Part shown: piece by piece, positions 35,567 to 48,312 of the stretch
How the letters are laid out: every line of letters begins with the position of its first letter
Position numbering within the stretch: position 1 is the first letter of the stretch
NCBI GenBank assembly: GCA_019054805.1
Contig: JAHQIY010000001.1
Coordinates: forward strand, 9,996,501 to 10,060,500
Reading direction: 5' to 3'
DNA from: Brachionus manjavacas
Lineage: Eukaryota; Rotifera; Eurotatoria; Ploima; Brachionidae
Length of the DNA: 64,000 bases
Made by a program: the position numbers and the translations under genes
The notes under the pieces: model-generated
The model's database searches: none
The model's input: only the letters and a program-made list of their open reading frames with translations
What the model was told of the DNA's origin: nothing

Positions 35567-36585
35567 AATTACAAAATTTATCTAATGTTGAAATAACATT
35601 GAAAAAGTGCGATGCTTCAGATTTTTTTTTAAGTTTCAAAAAAAAATAATTTAAAGTTAAGAATGAAAAACTTTCCTTTTTATTTTATAAATTTTGACTT
35701 TGGGTCTGAGATATGATGATCCTTAAAGATAATATTTGAAGTTTAAAAAACTATCTACGCTCTGTTTTCAATTTATCTTTAATTAAGTATTTGTTAAAAT
35801 GCACCAAACGAAAGTAAATTATCACTATAGTCAAAATTTTATAAGAAGAAAAACAAAGGTTTTGGGTCTAGTCACTTAGGTAAACTATGGTTGACCTGTT
35901 ACTGGAACAATTCTTGTTCTCTGGTTTTATGAACTATTTGTTCACCTAATCTAAAAACAGTTCACTTAATTTAAAAATTGTTCACCTATTTTGAAATTTT
36001 TTCATCTTTTTTGAAAAAAGCTAATGTAATGATAAAAAATAAGATAGAAAAAATAATTACATAGAAAATTTAAAGTTTGGCAGAGTGGGTAAATTTTGCG
36101 AAATAGATGAATCTTTGTTTCCCAAAGTCAAACACTTGAAGGGTGAAAAATTAATTTTAAATTTCTTTAATTTTTAATTATTAATGCTGATAGGCAAGGA
36201 TTTAAGTAGAGAGTACATTTGAGTATTTGGGATTGTTGAAACACAAAACCTAAGAACAAGAATTTTTCGGATAATAAGTGAACTATGGTTCACCTAACCA
36301 ACTAGATCCAGTTTTTCAACGATTGAATATAAACTTTAATCTAAATGAATCATATATCTATTTTTTTTTCTTTTTATTCATTTTTAAAAATTAAAAAAAA
36401 AATTTTCAATATTTTTTCAAATTTCCAAATAAAAATTTAACTCATTCTATTTGACCAAAGAGTTTAATTTCAAATATGAAAATGCTTGGAATATTAATTT
36501 ATAATTTTTTTTTTGTTGAAACTGAAAAAATATTTGAAACATAGCACTTTTTCAATGTTATTTCAACATTGGATACATTGTAATT
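35567..36585. mobile_element. 1-kb fold-back element with long degenerate inverted repeats
   Basis: The ends are inverted repeats. 35584-35610 and 36544-36570 are exact reverse complements over 27 nt (starting AATGTTGAAATAACATTG on the left), with weaker pairing out to 35567 and 36585 (AATTAC/GTAATT). Inward similarity continues patchily: the left segment near 35866-35930 (TCTAGTCACTTAGGTAAACT) pairs with the right segment near 36240-36312 (complement of AGTGAACTATGGTTCACCTA). A CTTGTTCT...GGTTTTATG-type block is also found on both sides. There is no ORF, so this is a non-autonomous fold-back or MITE-like element, old and diverged. Confidence 0.65.
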
Positions 36586-37377
36586 CTAACACAAAAAATT
36601 AAACCATATATAATTTTAAATAAAGAATAAAGTAAAAAAGAAAGTTTTTTCAAAAGTATAAAGTTTTTAATTAATTATTTTAATTTTCAGATAGAATTAA
36701 CTAATTGAGTGTAAAATATTTTACACGTGAATTTTTTTAATTCGAAATATTTTCTTGAAAATTAATGTTATCTTTTAACTGATAACATTTATCTTCTGAA
36801 GATCTTTTAATCAATTTAATTTTGATACTAAAAAAAATAGCGTATAATATTCTTAAATAACAATTATATGCAATTTAAAAACTAAAATACTGAATTAGGA
36901 ACAAAATTAAAACATTTTACTTTTTTTCTGTAATTAATGTCAATTACATTTAAATTGTTCACTATTTTAATTTATTAATACATTATTGATTGAAATTAAA
37001 CTCTTATTCAATCAAAAAAACCTAAATTATTTATTAATTAATCCTATAATGTTCAAAAAAATTGCAACTTTGAAACTTTTTATCCTGAAACTTGAACTAT
37101 TTAAACATGTGTCACATGTAACAATCTTTTCCAATTTTTGTCTTTTCAACTTTCATTTTTTTAGCTTATTTACTCTATTTTGATTCTTTTTTTTATCTAA
37201 TTTTATTAACTATAATTTTATTTTTAACTTATTCTGAAGGAGCTCTAGCTCGGTACAGAAAACAAATAAATAAATAAATTTTAATTTCATATAAACCAAT
37301 GTAGCCTTATCTCTAGTTCGATATATTTAATCAAATAAATAAATGAATTTATAAAATAACTCGGGAATTAAAAAAAA
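36586..37377. other. Intergenic, with a LINE 3' tail
   Basis: AT-rich. The only recognisable feature is the LINE tail at 37232-37280, annotated separately. Confidence 0.5.
37232..37280 (+). mobile_element. LINE 3'-end fragment (tail only)
   Basis: TTCTGAAGGAGCTCTAGCTC followed by GGTACAG and an AAATAAATAAATAAA tail matches the 3' end of the LINE at 19447-19493 and the tail at 51186-51236. It is a severely 5'-truncated insertion of the same family. Confidence 0.65.
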
Positions 37378-38834
37378 ATGCCTGTAATTGAAGAAATTCC
37401 TAATAACATATCTCAAGATCAGGCCTTTAAAGCTAATACTAAAGGAAAAACTAGAGGAAAAGGTAAAAGTTATTTTCCTTTCTATAGTTTTCGCTCCTTG
37501 GAGGATGCTAAAAAATGCCTCGATAGAGAATTTGATTTTTTGGTCCTTAAAAAATATATTCTGTTTTTATTTTTATTTATTTTTTCTATTTAGATAATTA
37601 GTACATATATTTCTAATAAAAAGTAATGAATAAAAAATTTTGTTCCAAATTCAGTATTTTAGTTTTTTTTTGCATAAAATAAACTCAGGTAATAATGCCA
37701 AAAAAAATTGTCTTTTAAAAATTAAATACTTTAAAATAAAATAAGCTGCTACCGAAAAATTTTCATTTTTATATTTATTTTATTTCTATTTAAGACATTA
37801 TATCTCTATATATTATTATATAATTATTAACTTATTATTAAAGTTATATAATATAAGAAAGAAAATATAGCAACATCTGTTCGATGACCGAACAATTTAT
37901 TTTGAAAACCATTCTTTTATTACTACTATTACTATTTTCGAAAATTGATTAAAAAAAACAGTCTAAATTAAATATTGTTGCCTACTACTGTGAGAAATAG
38001 GCGAACCTCAAGTTAATTTCATTTTTTATTTTTTGTTTATTTTATTAAAAAGGCTTTATCCAAACATTGATAAAGTAATTTTCTAATCTTTTTTTAAAAA
38101 AAATAAATTTTATTTAAGTCTATCTTTCATTTAATAGTGTGAAATTTTCGATTATATTCTAATCAAAAATTCAAATCAATTCTGCAAGAATTAGATTTTT
38201 AGAATTTATTCAGTAATTAAAATAAAATTATTAAATGAAAGATAAGCTGAATTTAAATTTTGTTTTCATAAAAGATTAAAAAATAGTTTTACATGGTTTA
38301 AAGTGAATTTCCAAAAGAAATATAAAATATATTAACTTGAAGTTTGGCTTGTTTCTTAGATAAGTAGGCAAGAGTTATTAAAGTATTTAATTATTTTAAT
38401 TCAGATTAAATTAAACTACATAAAAAGACATGTTAAATCATATAATCTTTTACTAATATTAAAATATTAAATTTTCTTTATGATAAGATAAATTATTTGA
38501 TTAGAATATGTTAAATATTTAAATCAACTTAAATATTAGTTTGGTTTAATTTTTATTAAAAATTTCCAGTAGAAAAATAAGAGTATTTGTTCTGAACAAA
38601 AAAAAGCTGTCAACACAATCACCGTGCGATAACAAAAAAGCTTCAAATTCGCATTATTTACATTCAATTGACATTGTTGTTGAAAGTGCAAATCGCATGC
38701 TTATTTACAATCATAATTTGGTCGATGACAAAAAAAACAAATCAAAAGCCCTAAGTAAAAAATTGACCGATTTTGAAAAAAAATTAGAAAAACATTCAAA
38801 GCAAAAAAAAAGTTTATTAATAATTTTTTTTTAG
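37378..38834 (+). CDS. Possible small gene, unidentified (two candidate exons)
   Basis: The first candidate exon opens with an ATG in good context at 37378 (MPVIEEIPNNISQDQAFKAN) and runs through TKGKTRGKGKSYFPFYSFRS and LEDAKKCLDREFDF. The second begins after a clear acceptor (TTTCCAG) at 38570 and stays open for 88 codons to TAG at 38832-38834 (LSTQSPCDNKKASNSHYLHS, then DIVVESANRMLIYNHNLVDD and a Lys-rich helix). The composition looks coding. No donor in the first exon joins the second in phase without another exon, so the structure is incomplete. Each frame alone is near the length chance could give. Confidence 0.35.
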
Positions 38835-39156
38835 ATTTTAAAAATTTTAATTTATTCGAGGTTTTTAAGCTTTAAAACCAATATATGAGCCTTTTTAATA
38901 AAATAAACAAAAAATAAAAAAAAAAAGATAACACAAATATATGCTTAAACCCACAAAATAAATCAGTAAATATTGCTTTAGTAGTAAATAAAAATAATTA
39001 ATTTTTTTTTCATAAAGGGAACCTCTCCGTCAAATGCCTAACGACAATGAATTAAAAATAGTTTCATCCTTCAATTGAATTCATAGTAAGGAAAATTAAA
39101 AAAAAAAATTAAAAAAAAAAATTAAATTTTAGAATTCGTGGATCAAATGACCGCTG
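38835..39156. other. Spacer downstream of PTP4A copy 1
   Basis: AT-rich sequence between the candidate small gene and the PTP4A stop. Nothing recognisable. Confidence 0.5.
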
Positions 39157-39778
39157 TTACATAATGTTGCATGGAGAGCTGCGTGATTTTAGTCGATTCT
39201 TTGGACGGTAACCTTCTAAGAATTGCAGCTGTTTTGAATTTAAAGCGCCGCGTCGCTTAGATCGAATTAGCTCAACGGCCTCTTCGTAACTCATGCCCAG
39301 TTCCATGAGAGCCATTGCGACCATCACCGGGGCACGACCAAGTCCGGCAACACAGTGAATAGCTACACATGTATTTGGGTTCTGTCTGAACTGATCCTTC
39401 AGCAAGTGGAACCATTCTTGGCGAATTTCAGGCGGAGGCGTCTGTCCGTCTTCGAATGCAGCATCCTTTTTTTAATTTAATTTTTTTATTTGATTATTTT
39501 TATTTAAATTCAAAGAAAAAATTACAATAACTTTAATTCCTTGCTCTTCGAGTCTATCTTTGCAGTAAGATGGCTCGCAAACTCGCACAACCACACTGGC
39601 ATTGAATTTGGAGAGGTCCTGGTTTAACAAAAAAATATAATCTATTCTTTTTAAGCTAAAAATTTACTTGAATGTATCTTTCGACATTTTGGTCATTTGG
39701 CCTATCGGTAATCAAGAACCTCATGTTTTTGTGCTTGATTTCCGAGTGTTCGGGTTTTCGGTAGCGGTTCGATTGCAT
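39157..39778 (-). CDS. PTP4A: PTP4A/PRL protein tyrosine phosphatase (copy 1, canonical)
   Basis: Small dual-specificity-fold phosphatase, prenylated and membrane-associated, known in animals to bind CNNM magnesium transporters. Three exons: 39668-39778, 39526-39618 and 39157-39465, giving 170 aa (human about 173). It starts [20 protein letters not shown]. The second exon has [11 protein letters not shown] with the redox-partner Cys. The WPD-loop region is [12 protein letters not shown], keeping the general-acid Asp. The P-loop is [17 protein letters not shown], with the CX5R nucleophile Cys and Arg and the PRL-specific Ala after Arg. The end is [16 protein letters not shown]: a basic tract and a CAAX box whose Met predicts farnesylation. 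A diverged second copy lies 12 kb away at 51566-52184. Confidence 0.95.
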
Positions 39779-42700
39779 TTTTTTTCAAGATTTATTTCAA
39801 GGAAGCAATGAGATAAGAAAAAAATGTGTAGAACAAATGTCGCTCGGGATTTCAAACCAAATTGAATGAAATGGCTTCTGTTCTCTTTTAGTTTAGTTTG
39901 TTTTCAAATAGTTTGAATTTAAATTTAATTGATTTGTAGTGGTATTTTGTAAATCGGAATTTTAATAGCGATTTATTAAATTGTAAAAATTTGATTAATT
40001 TTTTACAATTAGAAGGCGATAAGTTCACTTCATAGAAATAGCCTTGGGCAGAATGAGATGAGTCAGTGGAGTTTTTTGGTTTAATGTTGTCAAAAAGAAG
40101 GCGTCTGAGTCAATTCAAGTCGTGTTGAGCTCGGCAGTATTCTCGGCAACCAAAGCAGCAAATAGTTTGATTAATAAAGTATTTTTGTTGATTGATTTTG
40201 GATGAATTAAATTCCATATAATTATTGTTTTGTGCGTGCGTTTCAGCGGATAACTAAATGTTTAAAAAAGATTAGTGACAGCAAAAATTTTCTACAAAAG
40301 ATGAGCAAATTTTGGTCGTTTAGGAAGGAATTTTATTCTTTGAAAAAAGTGAAAAAATTTTTTTTGAACATTAAAAGTTTTATCACAAAGTTTAAAAAAT
40401 TAAAAATTACTTTTTTGCCTTAAACTATTCTCGAAAAGCAACAAAAAAACAAAATTTGAAATATTTTGAAAATTAGAATTTTAAATTTATCATTAAATGA
40501 GTGCTATGAATTTTTGAGCCCCAAATTAGACTGGTGCTACTGTGCAAAAGTTTTCTGCTATCTAGTCAAATAAAAAATTCATACCTGAACAGACCAACTC
40601 CAACTAAAAAGCTTCGATTAAATGGTTAATGTAAAGTTTTAGATGCACAATACCATGCAAAATAATTATGTTTGTTTTTTCTTTCTTTAATTTTTATGAA
40701 ACTAAATGCACCAATTTTCTAAACCTAAAATTTAATGGGTTCTATGCTAAACTAAAAATAAATTAATCCTTCTCGTTGGTTGCAAAAAAAACAATATTAA
40801 ATTAAAATTTCCATAAATACTCATGTTGAATTTATTTTTTTATTCAAAATTATTAATTTTACTCAAAAATTATGAAAAAAGTCGACTAAATCTAATGGCT
40901 AAAACAACTTAACATTTGTGTGCACATTTTTGGACCACAAAAAGTGAATTTTACCATTGGAACATTCAAATTCATGCTACCAAAAAGCTAATGTAAAAAA
41001 GTATGAAAAGTCTGCACTTTAAATTTGATTATTAATTGATTATTATAATTTATATTAAAAAATAATAAAAACATTCTAAGACTCGAACAAACAATATGAT
41101 GCAATATTTTTCAGAGTAGGCAAAAATTATTAAAGAACAATACTTTGAATAAAAAAATTTTTTAAAGTCTTTTCAAGTATTTAAAAACAAAGAGTAACTA
41201 CATTAAATTATCATATTTAATCACCTATCAATTGTAATTATGAAAAAATATTCTTTATTTTTAACTTGAAAATTACTTTATGGTCTAAAACATGATTTTT
41301 TTTTTAATCGAAAAATTGGTTATAATTAAATTTTTTTTAATAAAATGCCTGTTTTCAATGTCAATCATAGGATAAACGAGCTCTTAAATTTAAAACTGAT
41401 AAGCCTACTAAAACATGACGTAATTATGATGAACCCAAAAAAAATTAATCGAGATTAACAATTATAAAAAAAGAGAAGAAAATTTTTGATAAAAGTGAAT
41501 TAAAATTGTTGCTTATTTTAATGTTGAGAAAAAAAATGAAAAAAATTGAGTGGGCTTTTAAATATTTTTGGAAAATTTTGCTTAAAATTACACATGGTTC
41601 ATCTCAGTTAGATAATTAGAAAGAAAAAGTGCATACAAATAAAAAAATTATACTTACATCAACTTTCATATTAAGATAACTGTATCATTAATATAAATCA
41701 TCAATTATATTCCAACCAAACAAATAAAGCTAGAAAATAAAAAAAAATTTATTTTTTTCTTTGTTTTTCAATTTGGAAAAATAATAAACTCCGTTATTTC
41801 GTTTAGTTTGTTTTCAATATTGAGTGAAGTGGTTGTTATAAAAATCTAAAATTAAAATTTTTAGTGAGAATATGTTCTCTTTTTTTTGTTGATTTAAAAA
41901 AATGCAAAAAAATGATTTTTTGAAAAAATTCAAATGTATTTTAAAACAGCTAGAAAAAATTTGATTAAATTATCTAAAACTTTAAAATTAAAAATTGTCT
42001 AAGAAATGTTCAGGAAATTCTAGAAAAGTTTGATTAATCATAAATTAAAGTTATGTAATTGAACATAAAAAATACGACTAGCAGTCACATTTTATAAAAT
42101 TAAAATTAGCATAACAATTATGCTTTTGAGAGTTGGAAATCAGAAAGGGACTAAGGCCCTTGAAAAAAAATTGCTAATTTTTAAAATTCTTTTAGGTTTA
42201 TGAATTAATTTTTATCTTAATTTTTTAAAGCCCAATTTTAATTCCAAGACTATCACGTAAAATAAATTTAAATTTTCAAAAGGGTTTTTGAATTAAAAAA
42301 ATTCAATTTAACCAATTCTCTTACCTCATAAATCATTTAACCTGAATTGTTAATTTAATTAGCATTACATTTGATTTAGAACCGCTATGCTTGGTCCTGG
42401 TATCTAAAAGTGTTGCTCAATATTTAGTCTTGATAGAAAACTAGAATTTATTAGATAAATTTTAATTAAAAATTATGTAACATAGTGACAGAGTGTTTTT
42501 TCTCAGTCTTTTCTGCATTTTAATTTAAAGCTAATTTATTTCCTTAAACAAATTTTAAAATCTTGATTACATATCTAATTAAAAAATTTTAATAAAAAAA
42601 ATTAATTATTTTGTTTAATTTTGATCTTTGAAAAATATTCAATTCCTTTTTAAATTAGCATATTGACGCCTAAAAAAATGACTAATAATCTGATACTGTT

Positions 42701-45540
42701 TCTAAAAAATTAAACCAAAACATCGCTTCCTTAATAAGTCGTCTCCGCAAGTCTGCTTGTTGTAGCTTATTATTAATAAATATATATTCAAAAAATTGAA
42801 TTTGAATCTATAAAATAACAAAATAAAAAGAAAATAAATCAAAATTTATTTAGAGGAAAATGTAATCTTGCACTTAAATCAAAGTCTTTAAAACTGTTTG
42901 CTTTTGAAATAAATACAATTTTAATCCATGAAAAATGGTTGTATTAATACAAGCAAATGTAGAGATAAGCTTTTTTTAACTTATTTCAGGGAATGTTACC
43001 AAGCGTACTGGGTGTAGATAAATTTTGAGTGCGCATTTGGAAAACAATTTAAGCTATTGTTTTAAAAAATGTGATGCTAAATTCAATTTGATTCATCTAA
43101 GAGAACGTAAAGTAAGGCAGCTTGATGAAATTAAATACGAAATAGAGCCATTATTATACATTGAACATTATTAAAATTAATAAAAATTTACCTTAATGCC
43201 ATCAAAGCTTTAAAAAAATAAATTGGGAAAAACTGTTCATTTATATTTTGAATTTTTTTCAACTCAAAATAAATTTTAACATAAGCCTTGTATTTTTTGA
43301 TAAAAAAGTTAACATAAGACTGAAAGGAAAGGCTATATTCGGTTCCAAAATTCCTGGTTTCATATCTAATTAGGGTATGAAACTTATTTACTTTTTTTAA
43401 TTAGTGTATTTGAAATAATTAAAAAATATCTTTAAGAAATTATTTTCCGAATAAAAAAATCTGATTATAGAAACAGCCAAAAACCTGTCAAAATCATCTA
43501 AACATTTCACTTTTGAATTAAATTGATGAATAAATGGATAAATTTAGAAAAATCAAAAATAAACTATACCTTTAATTAGACAAAGTGATAAATTGGAGTA
43601 TTTTTTTGCTAACTTCAAATACAAAACACTTGATTTTGACAGCAGAGAAAGGTGAGCTAAAAATAAAAAAGATTTAAAATTTAAAATTAGATTTTCAAAA
43701 TAAAATAGAAAATTTAACTGGGATAGCTAAATATTAAAATGAAACATTGATTAATTTAAGATTAGTCATCAAAACTAAAAACAAAAAACCTGATCCTAAT
43801 TAATAATTCAATGTATCTAGTTAATAATTTGAATTATTCATCTAAACTAATAAGATTTGCGATATTTGAATATAGAATTTATGTTTTTATAATAATGCTT
43901 AGATGGTAGCCATAGTAATAAATCTAAATATTGTTCAAAATTTAAGAAAAAATAAAGATAGTAATTTTAGTGTTTTTTCGAGAAAAAATTCATGTTCATC
44001 TTTTGATCTTTTATTATAGAGTTTAATTATTCCATAATTCGGCTTCATATAAATTTCTTATAATAATATATGTTAATAGTCTTCTATTGGCGTACATATC
44101 TTATTTTAATTGTTAAAATATTTTCAAAATTATGATTTAATATCCCAAAAGCTCATTTTTAGTACAATTTTTTGAAGAAAAAAATTATTCAAAAATATTT
44201 AGAAAATAAATTAGAATTTATATTCTTAAAAAAAATATCACAATTTCTTAAGTTATTGTGAAATTAATTTTTCAAGCAAAAATTGATGAATTTCACAATG
44301 CTTGGTTAAGTTAAAAAATATAAATAATTAAATAAAGTAAGTAAATTATTTTCTTTTATGAATTTTTCTAGAATCAATTAAAATTTCTAAACAAAAGTAA
44401 TAGTCTTTGCAATCACTTGGAATGCTTTAATTCATAACCAAACATTAACGATGCTGTATTCTTTTTCTCAAAAATAATTTTTCACCTTTTTTTTTCCTTA
44501 AAAATATATGCATTTATGAAATAAATTTTTCAACAAAAATTTTACCATTTTCTAAAATACTATTTTTCTAAAGATTTTTTGACGATTATGATCAATTTTT
44601 AATTTTTTGACCAGAACTTATAAATTAAATTAAATATTCCGCGTAATTTTACTAAAATTTGTATTAAATATAGTAATTAATGGCAAATTAGCGGTAAAAT
44701 TGTAAGAAAACGTGCTTCGGTACCAAAGTCAAAGGCTTTTTTTCTTTTTCTGTAAATTTGTTGCTTTAAGTTATGAATTAGTGGTATTGCTGAAGAACAA
44801 GGAGCTTGAAAATCGTATAAAATATCTTTTATAATTGTAGAGTTTTTTTGGTTCTTTCTTTGACTTCAGTATCAACCCTGGATTGTAAAATTTTATCTTT
44901 CTTGTTTTTATGTTCGTCATTTTCATGATAGTGGCAATAATTTTCAAATTTGACTATTCTATAGTTTAAGTCGCTATAAATTCAAGCTTTACTCTAAAGA
45001 TTTGCATGATTTTAACTATTTTTGTCTATTCTAAATATGCATGATTAAAAAAAAAAGACAAAAAAAAAAAACATCAATCAGATAATAATTTCTCACAACC
45101 AGAAAAAACATTATCTAATTTTGTTTAGTCTTCACAATCACTTTCAAAAGATAAACATTAAATGGATATGCCTTTTATATAATATTCCTTGAAAAAATGG
45201 ATGTAATCAGGCTTTGGAATCGCGAAAGGGTCTAATTAAAAAAATTATTTCAGCAAAATGCATCAGTTTACTTTTTGAATAAAATTGATTATTTAAAATT
45301 GTCAAATCTTTGCAATCTCACTTACAAATAACTTCCATATTCTTAACGAAAAATACCAAAATTTACAACAAATAATGTAATACATTAGAAATATCGTAAG
45401 AAATTGTTTAATTTTTTTAATAAAATTAAAAAAAGATGATTCAAAAGGAAGAGTCTAGGGTCTAGGGATTTAGTTTTGATCTTGGTCTAGAACCGATAAG
45501 TTCGAATGATTTTAGAGGCTTGTTTTTGAAAAAGTTCTTA
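39779..45540. other. Gene-poor 5.8-kb AT-rich region
   Basis: Contains the PTP4A copy 1 promoter/5' UTR side (see the conserved block at 39897-39929). Beyond that I found no gene, RNA or repeat of note. The frame at 40232-40423 is Lys/Phe-rich and chance-like. Confidence 0.5.
39897..39929 (-). promoter_or_regulatory. 33-bp block conserved upstream of PTP4A copy 1
   Basis: Thirty-three bases beginning TTTGTTTTCAAATAGTTTGA are identical to 52251-52283 upstream of PTP4A copy 2, with similarity extending a few bases either side. It lies 119 nt before the start codon here and 67 nt before it in copy 2. It is either conserved promoter/5' UTR sequence or residue of the duplication. No known motif is assigned. 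Confidence 0.55.
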
Positions 45541-45853
45541 ATAGAGTCCGCGCTTATCATAAAGTGGATGGATTTCATGCAACCGACGAAGAAGAAATTA
45601 CTCAAGCTTACCTTCTGGATACTTGTTCGGTGCCTTTGCCAACATCAATGCACCTGTTAGAGTTGCAATAAACCAGCCTGCAAGTCCCTCACTAACAAAT
45701 AAATCTTCGCCTATAAATCACATTAGACCAAGATCTGCTTCTTCAATTAAATACCAAAGTAAGCTCCGACTAGTAATGACAAAAATGGGGAGAAAAATCT
45801 GTAGAGAAAAGTTCGACATCATTCCCATTAGAATCCCATTTATGTCAGAGTAA
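45541..45853 (+). pseudogene. Coding-like remnant in two frames, unidentified
   Basis: Less AT-rich than the surroundings. One frame reads NRVRAYHKVDGFHATDEEE then ITQAYLLDTCS (about 45541-45640). A second continues FGAFANINAPVRVAINQPAS and IRPRSASSIKYQSKL to a stop at 45853. The frames would join with a shift near 45635-45640. It could be a decayed gene, retrocopy or transposon part. Family not recognised. Confidence 0.3.
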
Positions 45854-46366
45854 AATGTCTTTCTTTGTCTTTGTTGTATTTTATTTTAAGATATCAGTAT
45901 TGTTTTATGAATAAAGATTCATTAGTTAGATCTTCTTTTAATTTATTTAATGATATTAAAGAATCATGTAAAATAAAAGAACTGTATACAAGTTCAAAAA
46001 TTTTTATCATTATTATATTTAAATTGACCATTGCTTGATCAAAAATTAATATTTTTACAATTAAAAAAAAAAACAAAATTTTTTTAAAGATAGCAATAAA
46101 AAAATGTATGTTTGATCATTGAATTATAAAGTTAATTTTATAGCGTTAAATAATAATATTCAGGTGTTGCTGCTGTTTGAGATCTCCAATTACCCTAATG
46201 TCATCCGGACCTCGAAATGAAAAAAAAAACTTCCTGAACCTTATTTAACTGGCTAAGACATATTAAAATTTTTAAGTTTCGTTTCTGAATATTTAAAAAA
46301 AAAAAAACGGTATAGGGTTAGGGTTATAAAACAATACTATATGCTTATAATATATGCTTTTTTCAG

Positions 46367-46610
46367 CGTGAGAATTTCTTTACAAACCGCGTCATCTATG
46401 AGTTGAACAGTCTTCCTGGTACAGTAGCCAGTGCTCTTTCGGTTAACCAGTTCAAAAACACATATGATTAATAGAAACTCTCAACTTTATGACTGAGTCT
46501 TTTTTACTCATACAGTTGACTCGCATAAACCGCACTCGAAGGGGCCAGATAAAAGTTCGCTTTAGGCACTTATTCGATTATCCCTATATTAGAATAAGAG
46601 AATAAAAAAG
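46367..46610 (+). mobile_element. LINE 3' fragment (end of reverse transcriptase ORF plus tail)
   Basis: A 35-codon frame reads RENFFTNRVIYELNSLPGTV, then ASALSVNQFKNTYD and stop. This matches the usual C-terminal signature of CR1/jockey-type LINE polyproteins (FFxNRVxxxWNSLPxxVVxAxSVNxFKNxLD). The following ~130 nt (ACTCGCATAAACCGC) is richer in G+C than the region and ends near AATAAAA at about 46600, as a LINE 3' UTR would. Confidence 0.7.
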
Positions 46611-46711
46611 GAGATATAGTGTATATAAAAAAGTGTTGTTAGTTTTATACATATTTTATTAGGTTATAAATTAAATAAGAATGATTAAAAAAAAACAACA
46701 AACAAAATCAG

Positions 46712-46930
46712 TTAGTAAAATGAGGTGATAGATGGTTGAACGAGCTTCCTGTCTGTAATCTGATCAACGGCATCTTGAAAATCGATGAAACAACTCAACA
46801 GTTTGTTGGTGTCCATTTGTTGAGCTTGGAAGTAGACACGAATTTCCACGATGTGCTGTTGTATTGTTTCTGAAACTGGAACTTGAATTCTAGAACCATT
46901 CAAACAAAGCTTGGTCTACTTGGGGACAAG
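46712..46930 (-). mobile_element. Internally deleted pogo/Tigger-like DNA transposon remnant
   Basis: Minus strand. A first frame reads QVDQALFEWF and a second continues RIQVPVSETIQQHIVEI, typical of the CENP-B-type helix-turn-helix of pogo/Tigger transposases (VDxALxxWF...PVSGxxLxxKA). After QAQQMDTNKLLSCF it ends DAVDQITDRKLVQPSITSFY and stop, resembling the C-terminal tail of such transposases (...ITSFF). The DDE catalytic core is missing between the two, and a frameshift separates the HTH pieces. Terminal repeats were not found. Confidence 0.55.
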
Positions 46931-48312
46931 TTGAACTCTACACTTACTTTACTGGACCATGATGAAAACTTATCTTATACTGTTCTATTATTTTATCCCT
47001 TCACCTGATCCAATTATATACAGTCTAAAAAAGTGAAAAACAACTTTTTTTCATCTACAGTGAAAATTTCAAAACTTCTGTGAAATTTAAAAGCATTGAA
47101 AATAAATTAGCAGTTAATAAATATGCCAAGTTTTTAAAATTGGATGAAACTAGAATTATTTTTTTTTGCCGACTAAGGTTTACTTTGGGAAAATTTGCTA
47201 TGGGAATGAAAAAAATGGTGATAAATTCCAGGAAACATAAATTTCAGAAATAAAATAAACGGGAATAATTTACAAATGACCATTACTTTATCGTTATCTA
47301 CATTAAAAATTCAAAAAGAAACGAAGGTAATTTTTTAGAGAAAAATTGTCTTTATACAATTAATTTTTTTTTAAACAATTTTAATGAGTAGATTTTATCT
47401 TAAGACACATATTCAAGCTTGATTTTTAAAGATAAACATTTTAAAGATTTGAATCGAAGAATTTTAATCTTTTAATAAATGATTTTTCTTTATCAAAATT
47501 ATTTAAAATGCACTTTAAGTAAAAAAAATAGAATTTATTTAGTGGATTTTCTGGTTTTTATCAAAAATTTAACGCTTGATTAATTTCTAATAGAAAATGA
47601 TTTTTAATTGAAGGTCATCCTATGATTTTTGCTTAAAACAATTCAATATTTTAAGATCTATTAAGAAAAAATAAATATGTGTCTTAAAATTAGCGCTTTA
47701 AATATTAAGTTTAATATTGAAGATAATTCGATCATTTGCTAAATAGAAAAAAAAAAAAGATTTTTTAAAATAAATTAAGAATTTTGAAATTAAGTAAATG
47801 AAAATTTTTGGCTTTTTTAATAAAATTGCTAAAAAGTTAGCAAATATTTAAGATGAAGTTATTTAGAAGCTTAAGATTTAAAACTTAGAAATGTTTTGTT
47901 CTAAAAAAAAGATTTTTTAAATTCATAATTTTTTACTAGTGATCTGAATCAAGCATTAAAGCCGATGTACATCACTTTAAAGATTTCCTAGCACAAGGTC
48001 TCATCTAAGCTTTTATTTTTTCTCAATAATTAAACATAAGTTTATTATGATCAAATATTTGTTAATTTTTTACCACACTGTACAACACTTTCTTGTATGT
48101 TGGTACGAGGTCGCATTTGTCATTAATAATAAGCATTTTTAGAGTTACTATTTTTTAATACTAATATCAATTTTAGTTAAATATATTTAATTCAAATATA
48201 TGTTCTTTTTTATTTTATTTTTTTTTTTAAGATTATTTGAAGTGGAAAAATTCCACCACAACCCAAAGTTCTGTTTTGTGTTAATAAAAAAAAGATTTAC
48301 TCGAATGAAAAA
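46931..48312. other. Upstream region of the SLC34-like gene
   Basis: AT-rich, poly-A/T tracts. No gene or repeat seen. Confidence 0.5.

Noticed and set aside
40232..40423. 63-codon frame upstream of PTP4A copy 1
   Set aside because: Lys/Phe-dominated composition typical of AT-rich shadow frames; no support.
46311..46327. TAGGGTTAGGGTTA resembling telomere repeat
   Set aside because: Only two units, flanked by ordinary AT-rich sequence; also seen singly at about 35547. Too short to call an interstitial telomere.
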